Shown piece after piece: positions 1-5,302 of a stretch of 5,302 nucleotides of DNA. Below the pieces are notes generated by a model, which worked only from the letters and a program-made list of their open reading frames with translations, was not told the DNA's origin and did no database searches. Source of the DNA: Bacteroidales bacterium (GTDB taxonomy: Bacteria > Bacteroidota > Bacteroidia > Bacteroidales > WRGA01). Numbering within the stretch: the stretch's first letter is position 1; each line of letters starts with the position of its first letter. The DNA is taken from assembly GCA_031279795.1 (NCBI GenBank), contig JAITHZ010000010.1, positions 1-5,302 on the forward strand. The letters run 5' to 3'. A program made the translations under genes and the position numbers.

Positions 1-874
1 GGTTGAAACGGTTTATAACCAGATAGTAACAGACCTTGTGGAAGCTGAAAGCATCATTGCCAGCGGATATGTTCGCGCCGGCGTGGACGATCCAGCTGCT
101 GCGGTAACGAAACCGGCAATTCAAGCCTTGTTATCGCGCGTTTATCTGTACATGGGAAACTGGCAAAAAGCTGCCGATTATGCTACATTGTTGATTAATA
201 ACCCAAAGTATCACCTGTTTACCGCAGCCAGTTATGTATCGCAATGGGGTAGAAATACCGCAGACCCCAGCGGAGAAGTCATTTTTGAAGTTTACGGTTC
301 GCGTAAAAACGAATATTGGGGCAACTGGGACGTAATTCCGTGGTTAGTTAATCCAAACGGTTATGCCGACGTAGCTTCCTCCGCCGATTTGCGCAATTTG
401 TATGAAGATGATGATATTCGCGGAGAAGCAACCATGTTTCAATCGCACCCCGATGCGCCCGACCATTTCTGGACGTCTAAATATCCGGGAAAGGAAAATA
501 CCAACCGCCAGGAAAACAACACAATCGTGCTTCGCCTGTCGGAAATGTACTTGAATCGTGCCGAAGCCATTATTCGTGGAAATTTAACCATTTCGGGCGT
601 TTCTGCAATAAATGATTTGCAAGCGATTGCCGCAAACAGAGGCGCAACCGCGCAGGCTGCTACTCCTGCTGGAGTAATGACCGAACGGCGGAAAGAACTG
701 GCTTTTGAAGGGCATATTGTTTTTGATCTGGCAAGAACTGGAACCTCTCTAACCCGCGTGGACTATCAAGGGGCGGCTCAAAATCAGAATATTGCCTTCC
801 CTGACAATCGCTGGGCTTTGCCGATTCCAAAAAGTGAAATCGACGCCAACAAAAATTGTGATCAGAATCCTTAA
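1..874 (+). CDS. SusD/RagB family nutrient-binding outer-membrane lipoprotein, C-terminal part (5' end outside window)
   Basis: SusD-family proteins are surface lipoproteins that cap a SusC-type TonB-dependent transporter and capture oligosaccharides or, as in RagB, peptides. The reading frame is open from base 2, so the gene starts upstream; the GTG at 38 is an internal Val, and about 290 residues are visible. Family landmarks occur in the usual order: a helical TPR-like segment (ALLSRVYLYMGNWQKAADYA), the LRLSEMYLNRAEA helix, NDLQAIAANRGA, the ERRKELAFEGH motif followed by FDLARTG, and the closing RWALPIPKSEIDANKN. The ending CDQNP and TAA stop at 872-874 are normal for the family, so only the 5' end is missing (full members are typically about 500 residues). 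The N-terminal signal and lipobox cannot be seen. It lies 18 nt upstream of a lipoprotein gene, as expected in a SusC-SusD-accessory operon. The ligand cannot be predicted from this part. Confidence 0.95.
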   Translation, partial: VETVYNQIVTDLVEAESIIASGYVRAGVDDPAAAVTKPAIQALLSRVYLYMGNWQKAADYATLLINNPKYHLFTAASYVSQWGRNTADPSGEVIFEVYGSRKNEYWGNWDVIPWLVNPNGYADVASSADLRNLYEDDDIRGEATMFQSHPDAPDHFWTSKYPGKENTNRQENNTIVLRLSEMYLNRAEAIIRGNLTISGVSAINDLQAIAANRGATAQAATPAGVMTERRKELAFEGHIVFDLARTGTSLTRVDYQGAAQNQNIAFPDNRWALPIPKSEIDANKNCDQNP

Positions 875-892
875 ATAACAACTTATTGACTA

Positions 893-1786
893 ATGAATAT
901 GAAAACTGTTAAATATATTTTTATGCTGATTGTGGGAACAGCTATTCTCCAATCATGCGAATTGAACGAACTGCCAGGGTTTGACGACGGGAATGCTTTT
1001 GTTTCATTTCCTAAGCCAGTTTTATCTATCGGTGAAAATAAAGAAACAATGGATGTAGCGGTCTTGCTTACATCGCAGTCGGGGCTGAGCGGAACTGTGG
1101 CGTTTGAAGTTATTGACACGCTTTCTACTGCCGTTGAGGGCGTAAACTACCGCATCCTGAACGAAAGCAATGTGCTGACATTTACCAAAGACGGACCAAC
1201 GCAGTACATCCGGCTGGAACTGATTGATAACAATACATTCGACGGTGATGTAAAACTTACGTTTGCTCTCAAAGATCCCTCTTCGGGTCTGTCTCTGGGA
1301 TTTGAAAAAACTGCTACACTAACTATTACTGACGACGAACACCCGCTGCTGTTCATTCTGGGACGGATGGAAGCCAAAGGCGAGTCGTATTACAATGGAG
1401 AACAGACATGGAATCCTGTTTTTGCCAAAGACGAAAGCGATATATTCAAAGTCTGGATAACCGGTCTGGTAGCAGGAGGTTCAAGCGCTTCCACGCCAGT
1501 ATACGGTACGGTAAGCACAGATAAAACCGAAATCCGTATTCCGGTGAATCAAATTGTTGCTCTTTCCAGTTCATATCCATTGATTCGGTTGGAAGGATTC
1601 TATGGTGATGAGGGCGACGACCCAATACCCGACGGCGGATATATTACGGGAGAAATTGCAGAAGATGGAACAATCACCCTTATAGACTGGTTTGGAAGTC
1701 ATGTCTACAGCGATGCGAATGCAACAACTGCGCTTGGCTGGTACAATATCTTCTCTGCAGGCGTTACTATCAAGAAAGTAGAATAA
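893..1786 (+). CDS. Surface lipoprotein with Calx-beta-like domain and C-terminal beta domain (SusD-operon accessory)
   Basis: No precise family name is recognised. The N-terminus is a lipoprotein signal: a basic start, a hydrophobic stretch and the lipobox LQSC with the lipidated Cys at residue 22. Residues ~34-148 resemble a Calx-beta fold: VSF opening, E48, an AVEGVNY motif, TFTKDG, then the strand TATLTITDDE with acidic residues 147-149 that in this fold often bind calcium. Residues ~150-297 form a second, Trp- and Gly-rich beta domain that looks related to the C-terminal domain of the next gene's product. The start is ATG 893 or ATG 899 (MKTVKYIF); both give a workable signal peptide and no Shine-Dalgarno site decides between them. 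Its position 18 nt after susD and 25 nt before another lipoprotein gene suggests co-transcription. The likely role is binding of substrate at the cell surface beside SusCD (inference). A clear acidic surface-export signal after the Cys (ELNELPG) is not obvious. Confidence 0.85.
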   Translation: MNMKTVKYIFMLIVGTAILQSCELNELPGFDDGNAFVSFPKPVLSIGENKETMDVAVLLTSQSGLSGTVAFEVIDTLSTAVEGVNYRILNESNVLTFTKDGPTQYIRLELIDNNTFDGDVKLTFALKDPSSGLSLGFEKTATLTITDDEHPLLFILGRMEAKGESYYNGEQTWNPVFAKDESDIFKVWITGLVAGGSSASTPVYGTVSTDKTEIRIPVNQIVALSSSYPLIRLEGFYGDEGDDPIPDGGYITGEIAEDGTITLIDWFGSHVYSDANATTALGWYNIFSAGVTIKKVE

Positions 1787-1811
1787 TGTATAAATCATTA
1801 AACAGAAAGAA

Positions 1812-3440
1812 ATGAAAAAGATAATTTTTAGTTTATTTTTTGCTGCGTTGTTTATATTCGGATGTACTAAATTTGATGAGTACGGATCCGAAAATTACGG
1901 CAGCGGCCCGACGGTAGAAATAACCGTTTCGTCTATCAGAGACTCATCGTTTGTAGTTAATATTGCACCTGCCTCCGGCGTCAAGTATTACTCATACTGG
2001 ATTGTGGCAAGCAGTTCGGAAGTCGAAATAGTCGCACAAAACCTGTTGAAAACGGCCTATGCTGGAAGCGTTTCGGTGGATGCAACCGAAAAGCCTTCTA
2101 TTACGGTAACTTACGACAAGGCATTGCCTTTTACTGCATACCAGATTTATGCAGTAGCCTCTACCGACAAGGGAGTAATCGGCGAAGTGAGCCACGGAAG
2201 CGTAAAAACAACCGACGGAGAAACGCCAGTTGCACTTGATTTCGATTACGATTCCAAAGCGCCCGAATCACTCACCGTTACCTTTAGTGAAATTGTCAGC
2301 AGAGGCGAAGGAACTGTTTCGATCACGCTGTACAAACGCTGGGATCTTGCTAATCCCGAAACGATCGAATTAGACGAAGAATCCATCCTTGTAGAAGGCG
2401 ATGTAGTAACGGTATTGCTTCCCGATTCGTTGCCGGGGATTTATTTCGCAGTGAGCTGGGCAGCGGGCGCATTCGTGGATGCAGTCAATAATCCGACGCC
2501 TGCAGAGAATAGCGGGTTTAACAGCTCTTCAGGACAGTTTTTCGGCATTTACGGACGCATACCGACCGTAGCGTTTGCTGTAGAGAGTGAAAACGTAGTG
2601 GTCGAATCGCCATTCTTTTCCGACTGGGAAGCGTTTGAAGCCGAATTGACTTTCGATTTTGCCATTTATCCAAATGCAGCAGCAAAGAACGGCGCTATTA
2701 AAGTTGTATATTCCAACGCTGCGAAATCGACTGCGTTCAATTTTGCTCTGGCTAACTGGACAGTTGCCGGTCAATCGTTGAAATTCGGCCTGCCGGAAGC
2801 TCCGCAGCTGTTAGACAGTATTGGATTTTCTATCAGCGAAGGCGTCTTTTTCGATGTGTATGGAAATCCGAATGCTGCTTACGCTCCGAGCGCTGCCGTC
2901 TGGTGCTATCGCAACGACTACCGAAAGGAAGATTTCATCGGCAATTTCCTTTTTACATACGGTTCGCAATATGAAGATCCGGCAGATATTTTCGATGGCG
3001 GTTCTTTGAGCATTGAAGAAAATCCGGATGTCGAAAATGGCGTTATCCTGAAAAACTTCTATCTGGGGGAAGATGCAGAAGATATTGAAGCAACTTACGA
3101 CATCACAAGCGGTAAACTGCTAATTCCAGATCTGTCAGTCATCGGTCTGGCAGAAGATGAAGGAACAACCTATTTGCTTGCAACCTACAACATGGAAACC
3201 AATGGCCCGATTGAATTTGTGCTGAATAGCGACAAAACACTCGTATGTGCAAGCATGTTTGGCATTGTTGCCGCCGATCCGGATACTGGCGATTTGTTGG
3301 GATACTGGGACAAGTTGGTTAATGCCACGTTTACACCCGAAGCGCCAGCCGCTCGCTTAAAAAGCCTTAAAAGCGTGAAACGTCAATCGCACGGGTTGAA
3401 TATTGAAAAAATAAGCGCCCGGAAAAGTATGAAAAGATAA
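1812..3440 (+). CDS. Multidomain Ig-like lipoprotein (FN3-like, SbsA-type Ig-like repeats, lipocalin-like C-terminus)
   Basis: This is a predicted surface lipoprotein: the signal MKKIIFSLFFAALFIFGC places the lipidated Cys at residue 18, followed by TKFDEYGSE, whose K-x-D-E resembles Bacteroidota surface-export signals. Apparent domains are: FN3-like ~33-134 (ending SVKTTDGETP); an SbsA-type bacterial Ig-like domain ~137-248, with LTVTFSEIV near its start and FVDAVNNPTPA near its end; a divergent copy ~250-365, ending EGVFFDVYGNPNAAYAPS; and a beta domain ~372-508 with the pattern GSLSIEENPDVENGVILKNF ... KLLIPDLSVIG, which resembles lipocalin-like C-terminal domains common in Bacteroidetes lipoproteins. 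The last ~28 residues are strongly basic, unlike the acidic body. The gene starts 25 nt after the previous stop behind an A-rich leader (AACAGAAAGAA) and precedes a hairpin terminator, so it is probably the last gene of the SusD operon. It has no catalytic signature. A binding or scaffold role for the SusCD substrate is inferred. Confidence 0.85.
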   Translation: MKKIIFSLFFAALFIFGCTKFDEYGSENYGSGPTVEITVSSIRDSSFVVNIAPASGVKYYSYWIVASSSEVEIVAQNLLKTAYAGSVSVDATEKPSITVTYDKALPFTAYQIYAVASTDKGVIGEVSHGSVKTTDGETPVALDFDYDSKAPESLTVTFSEIVSRGEGTVSITLYKRWDLANPETIELDEESILVEGDVVTVLLPDSLPGIYFAVSWAAGAFVDAVNNPTPAENSGFNSSSGQFFGIYGRIPTVAFAVESENVVVESPFFSDWEAFEAELTFDFAIYPNAAAKNGAIKVVYSNAAKSTAFNFALANWTVAGQSLKFGLPEAPQLLDSIGFSISEGVFFDVYGNPNAAYAPSAAVWCYRNDYRKEDFIGNFLFTYGSQYEDPADIFDGGSLSIEENPDVENGVILKNFYLGEDAEDIEATYDITSGKLLIPDLSVIGLAEDEGTTYLLATYNMETNGPIEFVLNSDKTLVCASMFGIVAADPDTGDLLGYWDKLVNATFTPEAPAARLKSLKSVKRQSHGLNIEKISARKSMKR

Positions 3441-3468
3441 ATTCAGGTAAATTTTCTTGAATCTAAAC

Positions 3469-3500
3469 GCCGACGGCTTCGCTTTTGTGAAGTCGTCGGT
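3469..3500 (+). terminator. Hairpin terminator ending the SusD-lipoprotein operon
   Basis: Arms 3470-3482 (CCGACGGCTTCGC) and 3487-3499 (GTGAAGTCGTCGG) pair over 13 positions around a TTTT loop at 3483-3486, with one further possible G-U pair (3469-3500). Two internal pairs (3476-3493 and 3481-3488) are G-U in the + strand transcript and would be C-A mismatches in the opposite transcript, so the structure favours + strand transcription. It starts 28 nt after the TAA of the preceding gene. The sequence after it is T-rich (TATTTGACTTT) but lacks a long uninterrupted T run, so termination strength is uncertain. Confidence 0.72.
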
Positions 3501-3616
3501 ATTTGACTTTCAGATGTTGAAAAAAGGTAGTTGCATTTCTAAGCATAATTAATAATGCAAAAACTCTGGTTAAATACCAAACTTAAATTAAAATCAACAA
3601 ATAACATTTTATTCGT
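3501..3616 (+). promoter_or_regulatory. Probable promoter/5' leader of the C10 protease gene
   Basis: This A/T-rich stretch lies between the terminator and the protease start and must carry the promoter if the protease has its own transcript. No good match to the Bacteroidota promoter (TTG about 20 nt before TAnnTTTG) was found; the best partial is TAATAATG at 3550-3557, too close to the TTG at 3531 and with two mismatches. The final ~45 nt before ATG 3617 are very A-rich (AAATTAAAATCAACAAATAA), which is typical of Bacteroidota translation starts that do not use Shine-Dalgarno pairing. Confidence 0.35.
3531..3560. repeat. Inverted repeat TTGCATT-N16-AATGCAA in protease leader
   Basis: TTGCATT (3531-3537) and AATGCAA (3554-3560) are perfect 7-bp inverted repeats separated by 16 bp of A/T-rich sequence. 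The spacing of the half-site centres (23 bp, about two helical turns) would fit a dimeric regulator on one DNA face. A chance occurrence in A/T-rich DNA is also plausible, and no known operator is recognised. Confidence 0.3.
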
Positions 3617-5254
3617 ATGAAAAAATCTGTACTATTATTCGTGTTTCTTTCAATTGCCATTCCCTTAGTATTGGCGGGAAAAGTAGATGAAACAAAAGCC
3701 GAATCGGTGGCAGCACGGGCAATAAAAGAGCTGAATCCGTTGTTTGCAAGCAGTTCAAACCAGATAGAAACCGTTGTTCGCGACGGAAAACCAGCTTATT
3801 ACATCATTCGCTATCAGCCGGAAGGATGGGCGCTGATTTCGGCCGACGATACAGCCGCTCCACTCCTGGCGTATTCGTCGGAAGGAAACTACCGGTCGGA
3901 AAATCAGCCGGAGAGTATGCGTACCTGGCTGGCTTCGTATGAAAAACAAATCCTCCATCTGCAAAAACAACGCGGTCTGGCACAGCACGCTGAATGGGAA
4001 ACCACCCCTGCAACCCTACGCAGCGCCACCGCTAAAATTTCTCCTTTTATCGTGGTCAACTGGAATCAAAGTTCGCCATACAACACCTACTGCCCATCCA
4101 ATGCCGACGGGCGAGCGTTGGTTGGATGCGTGGCTGTGGCAATGGCACAAGCCATGAGCGTATCGAAAACTCCGGCACAGCCGCATGGCGTTACCTCCTA
4201 CAGCCACCCCATTTACGGAGCGCTGGGTATCAACTACGATGCGGAAGCCCCTTATAAGTGGAACGATATCATTTCCGGCGCCAACAACAAAAACGAAGTA
4301 GCCCGATTGCTCTATCACTGCGGCATAGCCGTGAAAATGGGGTATGGCAAAAATGCTTCAGGGGCTTATACAACCGATGTGCCCAGTGCGTTGAAACAAT
4401 TTTTTTCTTATTCCTCAAGCGTAAAATACAACAATCGCACAATGAGCGACGTGGAATGGGAAACGCTGTTACAGAACGAGCTGAAAGCTGGACGTCCGGT
4501 TATCTATTCCGGTAACGACGGGACAGGACAGGCTGGACATGCGTTCAATCTTGACGGATACGACGGCACAAGCATGTATCACGTAAATTGGGGCTGGGGC
4601 GGTCAGAACAACGGATATTACCGGATTGACAATCTGCACGACCAGTACGCAAACTATACGCAGGGGCATGGCGTTGTCACAGGCATTAAGCCCATTTCGT
4701 ATGCACCGTCGAATATCACCTTGTCCAACACGTCCATCAAGGAACAGGTTGCTGCCGGAACGGAAGTCGGACGCATTTCCGTAGAGGCAGAAACAACGCC
4801 AGCAAATGGCTACACCTACGAATTAAAAGGCGCTTTCAATATTTTCCTCGACGTCTATATGCCTGCTCGCTTTTATGTGGAAAACGAAGTATTGAAATCG
4901 AAAGAGGTATTCATTTACAGTGACAGCGAAAAATCACAAGCCGTTTATATTAAGGCTATTAATAACGATAATGGCTTGTTTTATGAAAAAATGTTTACGA
5001 TTTCAGTCCTTAAAAGCACCGGAATACATGATGCGAAAACAAGCAAAAACATCCGCATCAGCGCCCGCAACCAGGCCGTTTTCATCGATGCCGACTCTCC
5101 AGGACATTACTCGCTGTATTCATTATCCGGTCATTTATTGGCAGAGGCGCCGTTACAGGTCGGACTAAACAGCTTGCCGACGCTGCCAGCCGGTTGTTAC
5201 ATTATTACAATTTTATCTGACAATACTGTTTATACTAAAAAAATACTTTTATGA
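3617..5254 (+). CDS. C10 family (streptopain-like) cysteine protease zymogen with Spi propeptide, cadherin-like domain and T9SS-type C-terminal domain
   Basis: This is a secreted papain-fold cysteine protease of MEROPS family C10 (relatives: SpeB, Bacteroides Bfp proteases, interpain, PrtT). A signal peptide covers residues 1-20, with likely cleavage VLA/GK. Residues ~21-115 match the Spi/inhibitor-type propeptide (YYIIRYQPEGWALISADDTA, PLLAYSSEGNY, MRTWLASYEKQI), which keeps the zymogen inactive. The catalytic domain is ~141-360: WNQ with Gln151 as probable oxyanion residue, nucleophile Cys171 in VGCVAVAMAQ, His308 in GQAGHAFNLDGYDG, and HVNWGWGG (Asn324, Trp325) followed by NNGYYRIDNL. All expected active-site residues are present, so it should be active. 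Residues ~365-466 look like one cadherin-type domain (ITLSNTSIKEQVAAGTEVG ... FTISVL). Residues ~468-545 resemble a T9SS type A sorting domain (YSLYSLSGHLL, LPAGCYIITI, final KKILL). The A-rich leader supports ATG 3617. A hairpin and 176 nt separate it from the lipoprotein operon, and its stop overlaps the next start. Confidence 0.95.
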   Translation: MKKSVLLFVFLSIAIPLVLAGKVDETKAESVAARAIKELNPLFASSSNQIETVVRDGKPAYYIIRYQPEGWALISADDTAAPLLAYSSEGNYRSENQPESMRTWLASYEKQILHLQKQRGLAQHAEWETTPATLRSATAKISPFIVVNWNQSSPYNTYCPSNADGRALVGCVAVAMAQAMSVSKTPAQPHGVTSYSHPIYGALGINYDAEAPYKWNDIISGANNKNEVARLLYHCGIAVKMGYGKNASGAYTTDVPSALKQFFSYSSSVKYNNRTMSDVEWETLLQNELKAGRPVIYSGNDGTGQAGHAFNLDGYDGTSMYHVNWGWGGQNNGYYRIDNLHDQYANYTQGHGVVTGIKPISYAPSNITLSNTSIKEQVAAGTEVGRISVEAETTPANGYTYELKGAFNIFLDVYMPARFYVENEVLKSKEVFIYSDSEKSQAVYIKAINNDNGLFYEKMFTISVLKSTGIHDAKTSKNIRISARNQAVFIDADSPGHYSLYSLSGHLLAEAPLQVGLNSLPTLPAGCYIITILSDNTVYTKKILL

Positions 5255-5302
5255 AACAATTCTGCTTTTTATGGATCGTACTGACAACGCTTCCGGCTGT
5301 CG
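5251..5302 (+). CDS. Start of a secreted-protein gene overlapping the protease stop (3' end outside window)
   Basis: An ATG at 5251 overlaps the protease TGA stop as ATGA (5251-5254). The frame stays open to the window edge and reads MKQFCFLWIVLTTLPAV: a Lys near the N-terminus followed by a hydrophobic core, which fits a Sec signal peptide. The A-rich run ACTAAAAAAATACTTTT just upstream could serve as the translation start region. The overlap suggests translational coupling, so the product is probably made together with the C10 protease. In some Bacteroides loci, C10 protease genes sit next to genes for Spi- or staphostatin-like inhibitors, and another secreted protease or surface protein is equally possible. 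Seventeen codons are too few to assign a family. Confidence 0.7.
   Translation, partial: MKQFCFLWIVLTTLPAV

Noticed and set aside
38..40. GTG as the start codon of the SusD-like gene
   Set aside because: The frame is open upstream to base 2 and encodes VETVYNQIVTDLVEAE, which fits a SusD interior helix. The gene is truncated by the window edge.
2821..3009. 62-codon + strand frame inside the Ig-like lipoprotein gene
   Set aside because: Out-of-phase frame within a well-supported lipoprotein; no sign of a frameshift or separate gene.
3550..3557. TAATAATG as a -7 promoter element
   Set aside because: Two mismatches to TAnnTTTG and the nearest upstream TTG is about 16 nt away instead of about 20; not enough for a promoter call.
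3567..3579. Short palindrome TGGT-TAAAT-ACCA near the protease start
   Set aside because: Four-base arms in A/T-rich DNA are expected by chance and the hairpin would be weak.
4016..4318. 100-codon open frame on the - strand inside the protease gene
   Set aside because: It lies entirely opposite the conserved catalytic-Cys region of the C10 protease and shows no recognisable domain or signal; it is a shadow frame.
4258..4515. 85-codon + strand open frame in another phase inside the protease gene
   Set aside because: It overlaps conserved protease sequence, has a basic low-complexity composition and no family pattern; the protease frame explains the region.

Overview
This window reads as a Bacteroidota (probably order Bacteroidales) chromosome fragment. 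The signs are a SusD/RagB outer-membrane lipoprotein, two further lipoproteins with Bacteroidota-type signal peptides, a C10 (streptopain-like) cysteine protease with a C-terminal region resembling the type IX secretion (T9SS) sorting domain, and A-rich start-codon contexts without a Shine-Dalgarno motif. Genus and species cannot be read from the window.

Layout: every gene is on the + strand. Positions 1-874 hold the C-terminal ~290 residues of a SusD-like protein cut by the window edge. After 18 nt comes a 297-residue lipoprotein with a Calx-beta-like domain (893-1786). After another 25 nt comes a 542-residue lipoprotein with tandem Ig-like domains (1812-3440). The tight spacing implies one operon, with SusC expected just upstream of the window. 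A hairpin terminator (3469-3500) follows. A 176-nt intergenic region then precedes a full-length C10 protease gene (3617-5254). That gene overlaps by four bases (ATGA) a fifth gene, of which only the first 17 codons, a signal-peptide-like start, are visible (5251-5302).

How the genes may work together (inference): SusD with its unseen SusC partner would import oligomers. The two lipoproteins would be accessory surface binding proteins of the same locus; they appear to share a related C-terminal beta domain. The C10 protease, exported and probably attached to or released from the cell surface by T9SS, could generate peptides for such an importer. The terminator and gap suggest the protease and its coupled downstream gene form a separate transcription unit, so the functional link is a hypothesis. 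No RNA genes, mobile elements, CRISPR arrays or long nucleotide repeats were seen.
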